From Inia geoffrensis (lineage: Eukaryota > Chordata > Mammalia > Artiodactyla > Iniidae), in contig CM070919.1 of the NCBI GenBank assembly GCA_036417435.1, positions 32,418,318-32,482,317 of the forward strand: a DNA stretch of 64,000 nucleotides, in the 5' to 3' direction. A program made the translations under genes and the position numbers. The stretch's first letter is position 1, and the number at the start of each line of letters is the position of its first letter. Shown here in pieces: positions 35,215 to 48,140 of the stretch. The notes below the pieces were generated by a model. The model had not been told where the DNA came from, did not search any database, and saw only the letters and a program-made list of their open reading frames with translations.

Positions 35215-35942
35215 TCAGAGCCTCGGGCACTCCCGGATCATGATGAGTTGCGGTGGGGATAGGGGAGGATGGGGGCATCAGTTGCTTCTTCTAGATGCTA
35301 GGGAATGCAGCTGCACCTGGATCCAAAGCAGGCTCTCCATATCAACCAGGCCGGGAGGACAACACATGGCTGGAGGACTGAGCAGAGAACAGAAGGCTGG
35401 CTGCCCAGTACCTTTGGGTTGGAGAAGTTAAACCCATTTACATGTAAGCCGTGTAGCTGACAGGTTCTTGGTGCTCCGGCCGGGTGTCAACCTGAGCCTC
35501 TGAGGTGGGAGACCCGCGTTCAGGACATGGGACCACAGAGACCCCCTGACCCACATAATATCATTCAGTGGGAGCTCTCCCAGGATCTCCATCTGAATGC
35601 TAAGACCCAGCTCAACTCAGTGACCAACAAGCTCCAGTGCTGGACACCCCATGCCAAGCAACTAGCAAGACAGGAACACAACCCCACCCATTAGCAGAGA
35701 GGTTGCCTAAAATCATCATAAATTCACAGACACCCCAAAACACACCGCCAGATGTGCTACTGCCCACCAAAGGACAAGATCCAGCCTTGTCCACCAGAAC
35801 ACAGTCACCAGTCCCCTCCACCAGGAAACCTACACAATCCACTGAACCAACCTTACCCACTGGGGGCAGATACCAAAAACAATGGGAACTACGAACCTGC
35901 AGGCTGCAAAAAGGAGACCCCAAACACAGTAAGTTAAGCAAA

Positions 35943-36815
35943 ATGAAAAGACAGAGAAATACGCAGCAGATGAAGGAACAAGGTAAAAACCCACCAATGC
36001 AAACAAATGAAGAGGAAATAGGCAGTCTACCTGAAAAAGAATTCAGAGCAATGATAGTAAAGATGATCCAAAATCTTGGAATGGAGAGAATATAAGAAAT
36101 GATTAACAAGGACCTAGAAGAACTAAAGAGCAAACAAACAATAATGAACAACACAATAAATGAAATTAAAATTTTTCTAGAAGGAATCAATAACAGAAGA
36201 AGTGAGGCAGAAGAACAGATAAGTGACCTGGAGATAAAATAGTGGAAATAACTGCCACAGAGCAGAATAAGGAAAAAAGAATGAAAAGAATTGAGGACAG
36301 TCTCAGAGACCTCTGGGACAACATTAAATGCACCAACACTAGAATTATAGGGGTCTCAGAAGAAGAAGGGGAAAATAATTTGAAAAAATATTTGAAGAGA
36401 TTATAGTTGAAAACTTACTTATAATGGGAAAGGAAATAGTCAATCAAGTCCAGGCAGCACAGAGAGTCCCATACAGGATAAATCCAAGGAGAAACAGGCC
36501 AAGACACATTAATCAAACTATCAGAAATTAAATTCAAAGAAAAAATATTAGACACAGCGAGGGAAAAGCAACAAGTAACATACAAGGGAATCCCCATAAG
36601 GTTAACAGCTGATCTTTCAGCAGAAACTCTGCAAGCCAGAAGGGAATGATGGCAGGACATATTTAAAGTGATGAAAGGGAAAAACCTGCAACCAAGATTA
36701 CTCTACCCAGATCTAATTCGATAGAGAAATTAAAACCTTTTCAGACAAGCAAAAGCTAAGAGAATTCAGCACCACCCAATCAGCTTTACAGCAAATGCTA
36801 AAGGAACTTCTCTAA
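35943..36815 (+). pseudogene. L1 ORF1, full-length layout, broken
   Basis: Begins ATG AAA AGA CAG and ends with a stop at 36813-36815 after QQMLKELL. Regions in order are: a basic N-terminus; EEEIGSLPEKEFRAMIVKMI; coiled-coil text; the RNA-recognition region ('agacctctgggacaacatta'); and the C-terminal domain, with TYKGIPIRLTADLSAETLQARRE. Frameshifts and stops (for example about 36094, and near 36240 and 36650) prevent a continuous protein of about 290 residues. In L1 biology this is the nucleic-acid chaperone that coats L1 RNA. Confidence 0.85.
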
Positions 36816-36851
36816 GGAGGAAACACAAGGGAAGAAAAAGACAAACCCTAA

Positions 36852-37000
36852 CCCCCGGTCCGGAAAGATCCCACATGCTGCGGAGCGGCTAGGCCCGTGA
36901 GCCATGGCCGCTGAGCCTGCATGCCTGGAGCCTGTGCTCCGCGTCGGGAAAAGCCACAACAGTGAGAGGCCTGCGTACGACAACAACAGCAACAACAAAA
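36852..37000 (+). mobile_element. 5'-truncated CHR SINE at an L1 breakpoint
   Basis: Starts mid-element at 'ccccggtccggaaagatccc', lacking roughly the first 60 bases with the Pol III promoter. It runs to 'ggcctgcgtacg', with a CAACAACAGCAACAAC tail. On the left it joins L1 text just after the ORF1 stop; on the right it joins L1 ORF2 C-terminal text. I see no target-site duplication. Confidence 0.88.
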
Positions 37001-37447
37001 TCTACAAACAATAAATGCTGGAGAGCGTTTGGAAAAAAGGGAACCCTCTTGCGCTGTTGGTGGGAATGTAAATTGATACAGCTACTATGGAGAACAGTAT
37101 GGAGGTTCCTTAAAGACTAAAAACAGAACTACCATATGACCCAGCAATCCCACTACTGTGCATATACTCTGAGAAAAGCATAATTCAGAAAGAGTCATGT
37201 ACCACAAATGTTCACTGCAGCACTATTTGCAATAGCCAGGATGTGGAAGCAATCTAAGAGTCCATTGACAGATGAATGGATAATGATGTGGCACATATAT
37301 GCAATGGAATACTACTCAGCCATAAAAAGAAATGAAATTGAGCTATTTGTAATGAGGTGGATAGACCTAGAGTCTGTCATACAGAGTGAAGTAAGTCAGA
37401 AAGAGAAAGACAAATACCGTATGCTAACACATATATATGGAATCTAA
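37001..37447 (+). pseudogene. L1 ORF2 C-terminal fragment
   Basis: Includes [18 protein letters not shown] text at its start (out of frame) and a 79-codon frame 37208-37447 with WKQSKSPLTDEWIM and MEYYSAIKRNEI, the end of ORF2. No reverse transcriptase or endonuclease remains in this copy. Confidence 0.85.
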
Positions 37448-37810
37448 AAAAAAAAAGTCATTCAGAAGTACCTAGGGACAGGATAGGAGTAAAGACTCAA
37501 ACGTACAGAATGGACTTGAGGACATGGGGAAGGGGAAGGGTAAGCTGGGCCGAAGTGAGAGAATGGCATGGACATATACATACTACCAAATGTAAAATAG
37601 ATAGCTAGTGGGAAACAGCCGCATAGCACAGGGAGATCAGCTCCATGCTTTGTGACCACCTAGTGGGTGGGGTAGGGAGGGTGGATTGGAGACACAGAGG
37701 GAGGGGATATGGGGATATATGTGTACATATAGCTGATTCACTTTGTTATACAGCAGAAACTAACACAACATTCGAAACAATTTTACCCCAATAAAGATGT
37801 TAAAAAAAAA

Positions 37811-37929
37811 TGTAATGTGTAAACCTTGCTTGGGCTCTGGACTAAATAAATAACTAGCTCTATCAGACATTAAAAAAAAAAAAAGAAAAGAAAATTGCAG
37901 ACTCATTTCCTGTAATAAAGAGATTTTTA
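37811..37929. other. Junction sequence between the young L1 tail and the old L1
   Basis: Unassigned text including an A-rich run (about 37871-37895). It may be a second A tail or a small insertion in the old L1. Confidence 0.4.
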
Positions 37930-39190
37930 ACTTAACTTTTCTTCAACTTTGAAGGAATCTGTCATTTCCTTGGAGTTTTTGAATATATTGGCACAAAATT
38001 GTTCATAATTCCTTGAAATCCTCTTTGTATTTGTAGAATATGATCCATAGTTATATTTTATTTTAGTCCTGATAGTCTTTGTCTCTTTTATTTTCCAGAC
38101 TACTTTGACTAGATTCACTTATCGTTTTCCCTTCTAAGAGACAGTTTTGGTGTACATTGATTTTTCTCTTTTTTTCCTGTTTGTATGTGCTCTGATCACT
38201 AATACTTCCTTTCATCTGTTTATTTTAGATTTAATTTTTCTTTTTCTATTGTTAAAATGCAGCATGAGATGATGAATTTGAGGGCTTTTTTATAGCACAG
38301 TTTCATTCTCTACATTTGTGCCTCTGTATGGCTTTAGTGGAATTTCACTTATACTCTGCTTTCATTTGTATTCAGCTCAAAGCACTTTCTAATTTTATTT
38401 CTGAGTTTTGCCTTGACCCACATGTTATTTAGAAGTGTTGTTTCATTTCCAGTTATGTAAGAATTTTCCAGATAATTTTCCAATTATCTTTGTTAATAAT
38501 GTGTAATTCCATTGTGGTCAGAGAACATATTTTGTATGAATTGAATTCTTTCAAATTTGAGACTTTTGTTACATCCTGGATATGACCCATCTCAGTAAGT
38601 GTTCCCTGTGCCCTTGAGAAGACCGTGTATATTCTGATCCTGAGAAGATTATCCTAAAATTGTCAATTGGGTTGATTGGTGGATAGTGTTACTGAAGTCT
38701 TCCATAGACTTTTGGATTTTCTGTCTACTTGTTTATCAATTATTGAGAAAGTTGTATTGAAATCTTCAAGTTTAGTCGTGGAAATGTCTGTCTCTCCTTG
38801 AAGTTCCATCAGGATTTGCTTTATGTATTTTGAAGATCTGTTACACATGTAAAGTTCAGGATTTTTCTGTCCTCTAGATGAATTTACCTCTTGGTCATTT
38901 TGAGAAGACTTTGTTCATTCTTGGTTATATTCTTCTGTAATCTACTTTGCCTTCTCTTAATGCAGTTACAGCATATTTGATTAGGATGGTCTATTACTTC
39001 CATCCTTTTACTTTTAACTTACTTAGATATTAATATTTAAAATACATTTCTTTTAAGCAGCATAAAATTGGGACATGCCTTTTTATCTAACCTGACAGTC
39101 TCTGCCTTGTAACTGTAGGTTTGTCATTTACATTCAATAGGATATGGTTGGGTTTAAGTTACATTTGAAGTTAATACTGGAGCTTATGAC
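37930..39190 (-). mobile_element. Old L1, antisense, part 2 (ORF2 5' half towards ORF1)
   Basis: Reverse-strand L1 text in order: 'caaaattgttcataattcct', 'ttccattgtggtcagagaac', 'tttgagacttttgttacatc' and 'ctactttgccttctcttaat' (endonuclease side). It is the partner of the old L1 at 34.0-35.2 kb. The 60-66-codon minus frames at 37927-38848 are its fragments. Confidence 0.75.
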
Positions 39191-41264
39191 TAACCCTCTT
39201 CAACTTCAGCATGGAGGAAGGCATATTGATATTCCCTCCTTTTGTTAAAAATTGGAAACAAGAATTCTTGAATTCGTCACAAAACTGAACATAAAAATAA
39301 ACCTCTGCCTACCTACATTTCCATATTTGCCTTTATAAAGTGCTAACTTATAAATAATCACAGTATTTAACGAGAGACTATAAATTATCCTATCTTCTAC
39401 TGCAGAGGTGGAGGCCTCCTTTAAACAATAAAAATCTTAATTGAAAAATTCTCAGCTTTATAGGCAGTACTACATGCCGCGTGTAAACGTTGTTCAGTAA
39501 GTATCCGTTAAATTGCACTGCTTGTGTCATCTTGGATATTTAGTCCAGTGCTTGTTGGCCTATTCCCCACTATTGGTTTTCTAGATTCCTGAGATGTTCA
39601 GGCTTCTGGTCTATTCTAAAGTTGTAAGCTGGCAGTACAGTAAAGAACAGATAAGTCATCTTCAGATTCAGGAAACCTTTGGTCCCACTGGTCACATTTC
39701 CAATGTTGTCCGATCCCACAAGCTGCATCTTATGTGACCTGCACTCTCTGACTAAAGGAATGTGATTCTCACTCCTTCCACCAGTTCCATACATGAGGAA
39801 CCTTTTTGCACATCCATCAAAAGAAGTTTTCAAGTTTTATAAAGATGGAGATTAAATTATAGTAAAAAAGAGAAAAAAAAAAGAAAAAACCCCCAAACTT
39901 GATTGTGCATCCAATGAGAAAAATTCAACATTTTAATCTTGGTATTTTCTTTGATATGTATTTTATATTTAAGTAATTAATGCATGTAATATATGGTATA
40001 TAAGAAACTGAACTTTTAAAGTTGCTGATACATACAACACTAAGTCTAATGACTGTGGGTTTGACACACTTCACTCTATTATTAACTAGAGGGGATGGAT
40101 ACTTCAATTTAGCTTAGAAGCCAAATTTCATAAATGCCTGTGTTGTGAAGATAAGCTCCTGACAAGATGTCCCTTTGTTCAATTGGCATTTATAACTATT
40201 TTGGACCACTTACGTACACTTGTATAAATCACAGATTTTGAAAGACACAAGATTTGGTAACTTGGTTATAACATTTAGAGGCCTATTAAATTGTTAGAAA
40301 AATTAGGCCATAGAGCATTTTCAGAGAAGATTATGATCCTAGCTGTGAAATCCTCGTTACTGAGACATATAATTATGTTTCTGACAAAAAGATATGATAC
40401 CTTTTAATAATTGTGTCAGCATACAAAACGGTAGAATATTTAGTCAAGAATATCTGAGTGCTCATCTGCCTGTGCTGCCCTAATATGACAGTCTGAGGAG
40501 GATCATTATAAACATGACTCCATATAGAATTTCACATTGTTTTCACTCCTCTAGAGAATGGTTCCTGTAGCCAAGGCAACAGGGCAGTTTACAGAGGCCA
40601 TGGTGACCGCATCATATTGCAGTAATAACTAGTCCTGAAACTCTCAGCACTTCTAAAAGCATTCTCATTTTTGTATAGGTAATTATATGCTGAGAAGAAT
40701 GTGCTGAGGTTATGTTGGAATGCGTGATTTGGAAATAAGAGAGCGTTACTGGTGTGTGTCACAAGTTCATATCATGTTAAGCCTTCATCCACAACTGAAT
40801 ATGAGTCTGCTGGTGGGGGAGGGAGGAAGTGGGGAACTCGAGGAAGAAGAGCAAATCAGCAGTGCTTACCTAGGATTGTGTGTAACTGGAAGTTCAGATG
40901 TGCTCCTGACCTTATAGTAAGTGTGGAAAGCCAGAGAGGTTTTTATAGAAACAATACTATAAATGGAAGCTGGTTCCAGTCTCAGAAAAGCCTATATGTA
41001 CCATATTGGTATTGATGCATTTTAGATAACATGCTGCGTACAGAGGCTAATGGTGTTGAACTGACTTAATGTTACTACTAAAGTAATTTCCCAAGTATTT
41101 GGAAAAGTAGTTTCAAATTGAGAATGCCATTTGAAAACAAAAATTGTTTCTTCTAGTACTTCTTGCAGAAGATTCTATTTTCCAAAGACAGCTACACAAG
41201 GCACGTGTGTAATAGTATATATATCATCCTATATACACTACTTACAATGTTGACATGCCTCCAT
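39191..41264. other. Unrecognised AT-rich sequence
   Basis: No repeat or exon that I can name. An A-rich interrupted tract lies at 39864-39897. The 87-codon minus frame at 39570-39833 and the plus frames at 40720-41015 have no domain. Confidence 0.4.
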
Positions 41265-41706
41265 TGAGAGGTATGGTCTGTGTTCTCTCTCCTTAAGCCT
41301 GGGTGGATCTTTGTGACTTCATTGACCAATAGAATGCAGCAGAGTGAGGTTGCATGACTTCTGAGGCCTGGCCAGAAGAGGGAAAGTAGCTACTACTGGC
41401 AGTCCTTCTACTGGAACACTTGACCCTGTCATGGAAGGACAACCTGTAGGTTATTCTAGCTGATAGTCCCAGCTAGTCCCCCAGCTGATCATCAGAATCT
41501 ATGATCAAACATGTGAGCAAATGAGCTCCCAGATATTTCTAGGTCTGGATTTTGAGTCTTCCAGCTGTGTTCCTGACACTGGAGCAGAAATGAAACCATC
41601 TCCATGTGTCCTTTCTAAACTCATGACCAACAGAACCTGATAATAATTGCTTGTTGTCTCTAAGTTTGGGGTGACTTGTTACACAGCATTAGGTAACTGA
41701 TGTATC
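41265..41706 (+). mobile_element. MaLR/MLT-like LTR remnant
   Basis: 'ctgggtggatctttgtgact', 'caatagaatgcagcagagtg', then at the end 'ttgttgtctctaagtttggg' and 'ttgttacacagcattaggta' match the start and end of an ancient MaLR-type LTR family. The subfamily is uncertain. Confidence 0.5.
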
Positions 41707-43094
41707 TCTGTAGCTCTGGTATTAAGTTCTTAAGATTGTGCCTGTGCTCTTCATGCCACCCCACACTCATCCCCCAGCCCACAAATATTCAGCCTTAACT
41801 ACTTTTTACTACATTGGCAAGATTTAGGAGCTCTGATGTCAGTGCCAGCCATAGTGTCAGGAGGAAGAATGAGTTTGGACAGGGACAAAATGTCTCAGGA
41901 GGAATGATTATTCCTAGAGCAATTACTACAAGTAGGGTGAATCCAGTGTTGAAGGAGAAATGTTAGATCCAGCAGCACTTTGGGTCCCATTTATATGCAA
42001 TCTCATTACAAAATTACCTTGTTTTTTGTTTAGATTGCCCATGATTTAAAAAATATTATTAAATTCTAGATTGATGTAAAATATTATTTCACTCTTAGAA
42101 TGCATTAGCGATGCTTAAACACTGGATTGTTATGCCATCTTAAGATTTAGAAACACCCACTTTTAATAAGTTAGTACTTACAGTAGATACATATTTGAAG
42201 TTGTTGAAATATATTTTTGCCTTAGATGGGCAGTTAACATGAGTGTATGCAACTTTTTTCGAAAGAATTACAATGAGGGTTAAATGAAGTTGGCTTCTAC
42301 TGTTTGTAACTATACCTTGTTGGCAAGTGGACAATGGATTGTGAACCTGTAGGTCGTTTTTATTTAAAAGTCAACAAGTTAACCCTTTTCTCAGTCACCT
42401 GAATGATGCAGGATTTCTTGTACATTCTTTTCATCAACCTCTAGAGGCAATGTCAAGTCCTATACTTGAGCTAACAAATCATTGAGCAAAATTTTGCATT
42501 AATAACTTGTGATTCACAGGTAACTTATCAGTGAAAGTGATTTATGATCTTATTTTTCAACCAGGGGTGCTTTTAGAGATATAAGAAGTATTAAACTTGA
42601 ATATTATTTTCAAATGGGATGTTGGAAGGAAATGCTTAACCTCAGGGGTTTTTGTCAATAAAGTAATACCATGGGAAGTGCTATGGATTCAGTCATGATA
42701 TGGATTCACGATCATGTCTAGATGGCTGTACTTTAAAAGCCTTTCAGTAGCATATCCTATAATGCCTATAGTTGTAATACAGTGTGGTCAAAAATAAAAC
42801 AAAGCAACTGGCCCTACTAAAATTTTGTGCAACATAACTTTTTAAATAGGAGTAGAGCTATAACATTTCCAGTGATGTAGGCAGATTCATGCTCTTGGTT
42901 CTCCTCTGGCCCATCTCCTTGTGATCCCTCCTTCCCCATCAGGATGCACCCCTGGTGGACCAGAGCTTAAGTACTTTGGTTTGCATCTCACCCTACAAAT
43001 GATGGTGGAATACACCCATTCATACACTCTGCCCCAGCTATTTTTACAACACTTAGAATTCATAATTACTACTGTCTTCCTGGAACACTCAATA
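41707..43094. other. Unrecognised AT-rich sequence
   Basis: Nothing that I can assign. A GC-richer patch at about 42895-42965 gives overlapping short frames on both strands. Confidence 0.4.
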
Positions 43095-43735
43095 TTTAAA
43101 ATCCTACCCAACTGCATCTTCTAGGAAGGTCTTCCTTGATCTTACCACCATCCAATCCACTTCAATTTCAGCTGCCCCTAGCTGATTTCCATAACTCTAT
43201 TAGACTTGTGGGATTATTCCCACAGTGTTTCTTTCTGAAGGCAATGGTTCTGGTAGCACAGGACTTGGCAAATGTGTAGAAACTCAAACTTAGTTCGAAT
43301 GACTCATTGAACCTTGAATGATAAGAGTAATTGGAAGTTTTGTGGCGGCAAGAACAAAGAGTCAAGAAAAGCTCAAGTATGATTTTAAAGAGTGACTGTT
43401 CAGAGAGGAGGAGAAAGAAGAGAGATGGCCAGTAGAAGAAGCTAGAAAGATAGAAGGAATCTTCCAAGTCCAGCTAATCTACATCTGCAGCTAAGAGAAT
43501 TTACCAAAGCACCATAGACAAAAGTATCTCTGTCCTCTGAATTTTCTGCAGTTAAACTGTCCTCTGCAAACTTTCACATACTACCCAATATTATAGTTGT
43601 TTGCAGACAGAACTTACCTCCCCTGAAAAGTTAACTCTTCAAGGCACACTATATTTTTCAGGTTTCTGGTCCCAGAAATGCCTAGCATTATAGCTTACGC
43701 ATAATGGGTACTTAATCATTAGTTAAATATTTCAA
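43095..43735 (+). repeat. Fragmented L2 LINE
   Basis: Two L2-like blocks flank unassigned sequence. The first, at 43095-43215 ('cttctaggaaggtcttcctt'), resembles the conserved GGAAGCCTTCCCTGA region. The second, at about 43660-43735, reads 'atgcctagcattatagctta' then 'aatgggtacttaatcattag' and is a diverged L2 3' end. The middle (43216-43600) is not recognised; the 99-codon minus frame there has no domain. Confidence 0.45.
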
Positions 43736-46154
43736 AGAAAAAGTACTGTACAGACTAATTTAAAACTGACTTTTGAAAGGCCAGAAATTGAGAAGAAAAG
43801 TGATGTATTTACGTGCTGAACATTGTACTTCTCATTTCTGGGAATATAATTAGAAATGAGAGTATTTGTAGTTAAGAATGTGCATACCACTAAGACTAGT
43901 TTTAAAATACCTGATTTCTTTGTGCCATGAAGACTAAAGAAATAGACTTTATATGTTTGCTTTCATGAGAATTTCTTTTCCCCGCTTTGGTTTAGTAAAA
44001 ATATCTTTCAAATCTTCAGACATTCTAAGTTGCTGGAAACAAAATCAGTGACATTTTAAAATCAGGTTGTTAGACCATGATTTATTATAGCACTTATTTT
44101 CCAAAACTATAAAATATAGAAGCACTAGATCTGATGACGGGGACATCTTTTCTTTCTGTCCCAGAGTTTAGTGTGTTGCTGGCACAGAATATGAGCTCTA
44201 TATGTTTGAAGTGAACTAAATTGAGACCATGTAAAAGAATGAATATGGAGAAAGTATGTGTCAACCTGTGCCTGTTTACACATGTGATCTTAAACATTTA
44301 TATTATAGTAAAAATATTTGCCAACATTCCTAGGAAAGAACTAAATGGAAAAAGCAAAGTAAGATCCTACTATATAAGATATTACACAAGATTAAAGAAA
44401 CAGGTTTTTTTAACACATTTTTAAGGGGAAAAATAACTTATGGATAGGAAAAGTTAAATAGCCATTCAGGACAAATACAGCTCAATATGTGAATGAGTAA
44501 ACTACTAGACTGTGATATTTATTTCCACCCATCATCTTTTTGGCCATAATAATATCATCCCAGTTTCACAGGGAAGGAGCATCTCTCTCTGCATTGGTGA
44601 GATGGTATACCTGAAGCTTGCCAGTCTCTCTCTATTATAGACTAGTTGGCATACTTCTCCCAGATCTCTTTTCTTCACCATTTACACTTAAATAACTGGC
44701 AGGTGATATTGGCCAATCATATACATCTCTCCTGGGACACTGAGGCTTAATTGTTACAATGAGGAGGTTAAGATGTTTACAATTGATGCATTTTATTGAC
44801 ATGTCCATCTAAGTGTGTATTGGTCCCAGCTATAGATGGCTGCATGTTCACATCTGGTCCGGGTATCTTTATGTTGCCTTAAATCCTGTGAGTGATCTTA
44901 CATCCTTCCAACAACAGTTGCAATCACTTAAAGTTAGGCAGAGTTGCTTGTTTTATTCTTTAGACTTTTTTTTTGGTCTCTTAAAAATCCCAACTAAAAC
45001 AGCTATTAAATAATAGGCACTAGACAAGGTCAGCGGTAGGAGAGATTGTTCTAGGCTGGAGGGCTCTGGAAACATTTTCCCCAAAAAGAAATGTTTGATG
45101 TGGGACTTGAAGTATGGGTAGAAACTGACTGTGTTAAATGAGGAAGGAATAACATTCAGTGATGGGGAAAGCCTGGCACCACCAACTGGAAGCTGAAAAA
45201 TGGTTACTGCATTTGGAGGAAAGTAAGCAGAGAGAAATGATTTTGTTATAGATGCAAGAGTAGCAAAATAGTTTGAGAATGTACTTTTAAAATCTTGATG
45301 CCAGGTTTAAGAATTTAAGCTTTTTTAAATAGTACGTACCTTGTACATAAAACATTTGAAGATGCTAAGCCCAGGTTAGGCTGCAAAAGAGTGAAGACCT
45401 AGTCAGAAAAGAAACAATTATTCGAACTACAGATTAATAAGAAGAATAACCATTCATTCATTCTTGGTCTTTACCTTTTTAGTTTCAAATTACAGATAAC
45501 CTGGTACATAGACATAATTTAAAAATTGATATTATAAATCTATAAATCCTAAATATAACTCAAGAAAATTAGATTTTTTGTTCTAAGAATAGCAAAAAAA
45601 AAAAAAAAAAACCCTAAGATTTTTTAATGATAAATTGTTGAGATCTCTGAATAGGATTTGTGGAAAATGAAAATTAAGGCAAGAAATAAGTCACAGAATT
45701 ACCAAATGTATCTATAAAGGTTTTTGATAATTAAAAGAAATTTAGGTTGAGATTCTGATCATAAAGTAGAAGGAAATTGTATCCTCATATAAAATTAGAT
45801 CAGTGTTGGCATGCAATACATATAATTCAGAATCCAAAATTTGGTGGGAGTCTAAAATAACCCCTGTGATTTCTATGTTAACTAAACTAACAGGGTAAAT
45901 TATAGAGCAGCATTTTATTACTATGGTTGATGAAAAGTAAATGTTGCAATCAATCATCTAAATGTAATTTTGGCATTATGACTTAGGCAAAACATCTGGA
46001 TTCTGATAGAAATTTTGTTTTCATTATCTGCACATAGTTTAACTCTCTTTCGATAATTCTGTAGATATTTCTTTTCAAGTTTTTAGTCTACTGACTACTC
46101 TGGTTTTGATAAATAATAAGAAAATATTGGAGCTTTGATATTAGGTACGATCAA
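43736..46154. other. Unrecognised AT-rich sequence
   Basis: No named repeat or exon. A poly-A run of 19 lies at about 45593-45611. Confidence 0.4.
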
Positions 46155-46400
46155 CATCTGTGCTGTCCAAAATGGTAGCCATTACCCATGCGTTCCTACT
46201 GAGCTCTTGAACTGTGGCTAGTTTGAATGGAAATGTACTATAGGTGTAAAATGCACACTGACTTTTGAAGACTTAGTAAGAAATGTTTTATATATACACA
46301 GGATAAAATATATATGGTTTGAAAAATATATTGATAAGTTTCACTTTTTACTTCTTACCGTGGTTCCTAGAAATATAAAATTCTGGCATGCGATGTATAT
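46155..46400 (+). mobile_element. hAT-type (MER) DNA transposon remnant
   Basis: 'ctgtgctgtccaaaatggta' followed by 'gccattacccatg', 'gagctcttgaactgtggcta' and 'aagaaatgttttatat' matches the left part and body of a common mammalian hAT-derived MER element. The right end is degraded. Confidence 0.65.
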
Positions 46401-47850
46401 ATGACAACTGATGTAGAGTTTGAAACAATGAAATCATGGTAACTGTGGGAAAAAGGCCCTCTCTCTTCCAGATTCTCTGATCAAACCCCCCAGCAACGTA
46501 ATTGTGTAAGCAAATTGCTTAATGGCAACCAGTGATCTTCAGAGTTTCTGGCAAACGTGTCTCCAAGTACTTCTAATTGCTGCTTATAGAGCTAGGACTT
46601 AGCAACGGCAGTTGGGTAGCTCAGAGAATATTGGGTACCTGTTAATGTACTAAGGATTTCCAGGCTGCTTCGCCATCCCGACCTGTGGGGAGGAGGCAGG
46701 CACTTACTTCCACAGCGACTGGCCAGGGTCTGTGAGGCCTCTGTGGAAGGTAGACAAGAGCCCTGTCTTCACTCCTGAGATCCATTGAATAACGGGTTCA
46801 CATACTTGCTAAAGCATTGGCTTGCTTTTGGTTAAAAATGCCATCTTCAGTGACAGGTCTGTTTTAAATCAATACATAGATTTTCTTTTTACTGCAGAGC
46901 ATCAAAATCAGTTTTTGTTTTCTTTTTTTAAAGATGCTTCACTTCGTCTTCTCAGGGGATGGCCTAAGATTTCGCACGTCACCGTATGTATAGAACACAT
47001 TATTTTTGAATAAATGCAACTTTGCAAGTATCAGTTATCAAATTGACAAGATTGTTTTCCAATATGCTCTGCCTGTCAAATTTCTTAGTAATTCTCTTGC
47101 ACCCCGCAGTGAAAATGACCCATCATACAATCAGTTGATGGCATTCATTGAATTAGAATTAGGCTTATAATAAATCTCACATACTTTAAGGGACAATAAT
47201 CAGGAGGCTATGTTACTTAATATGCAACACTCCCATCTGGTGTACATTGGTAATGACTGGGCATTCCAGTAGGAGTGCATAAGACGTTCCCTGTTGCCTG
47301 CACGTCTAAACCAGGCAATGTATTTATAAGCTCAATTATTTTGCATTACGACTGAATATTTTCCAAAGAATTCTTTAAAGAATAAGCTTATATACCTTGA
47401 ATATTTTGATTTTTAGACAGCTTTTTATCATTTTGTTCAACTTACACAACCACACAATGTAAAACTTGATAAGCAGGGAGTCCTTGCTGGTGCCATGTTA
47501 ATGGAAACTTGTCCATATAGGGATGAAATCATCTTTTTTATGTTCCATGGTAACTTGGAGTTACCAAATCATTTAGAAAAGCAAGCCATATATGTAATTA
47601 TGAAACGTTCAAATTTTAGGTAGAAATAGTATGTCATTAAGTATAAAATCAGAAAGATAAGTCCTGTGACCTAATTAAGACTTAGTGCCAAACGGTGTGA
47701 TATTCCTAAAATCCATTGGTGATGCTTAAGCTGCCATTGATTTAAAGGAGAAAATGTCATCTTCTCAATTGCCTTTACTATTTTATCTTTTCCCACTGTA
47801 TCTTTGTTACAAAAAACTGCATATGACTTTACCTTGTTGTAGAGCAGACC
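46401..47850. other. Unrecognised sequence
   Basis: Nothing that I can support. Confidence 0.4.
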
Positions 47851-47865
47851 AAGAATGGCAATATG

Positions 47866-48140
47866 TGTATATCCACTCTTTTTTAGTTTCTATTCCCATA
47901 TAGGTCATTACAGAGTATTGACTAGAGTTCCCTGTGCTGTACAGTAGGTCCTTATTTTACATATAGTAGTGTGTGTATGTCAATCCCAATCTCCCTATTT
48001 ATCCCCCCCACCCTGCCTTTCCCCCTTGGTAACCATAAGTTTGTTTTCTACATCTGTGTAACTGATTCACTTTGCTGTACAACAGAAACTAACACAACAT
48101 TGTAAATCAACTATACTCCAATAAATATTATTTTCAAAAA
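47866..48140. mobile_element. 5'-inverted (twin-primed) short L1 with target-site duplications
   Basis: The left part (47866 to about 48058) is L1 3' UTR in minus orientation: 'cattacagagtattgactag', 'ctgtgctgtacagtaggtcc', 'ggtaaccataagtttgtttt'. The right part (about 48059-48140) is the last stretch of the same UTR in plus orientation: 'taactgattcactttgctgt', 'aactaacacaacattgtaaa', 'actccaataaatatta'. In L1 coordinates the inverted part ends where the sense part starts. Duplications of 15 bp with one mismatch, AAGAATG(G/C)CAATATG, bracket the whole (47851-47865 and 48141-48155), so both parts entered in one event. Confidence 0.85.

Larger units (their letters stand above)
35215..37810 (+). 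mobile_element. Young L1 with ORF2 deleted and a truncated SINE at the breakpoint
   Basis: A 5' UTR (35215 to 35942, boundary approximate) is followed by ORF1 (35943-36815), then a short L1 spacer. A 5'-truncated CHR SINE (36852-37000) comes next, and then L1 ORF2 C-terminus plus 3' UTR (37001-37810). The 3' UTR contains 'gcacagggagatcagctcca' and 'cagcagaaactaacacaaca' and ends 'aataaagatgttaaaaaaaa'. Some 3 kb of ORF2 normally between ORF1 and the C-terminal block is absent. Confidence 0.88.

Noticed and set aside
35612..36190. 192-codon minus frame, the longest nominal frame, looking like a membrane protein
   Set aside because: It is antisense to L1 5' UTR/ORF1; a related string appears in plus-strand frames at 31.9-32.4 kb because the two L1 copies are inverted.
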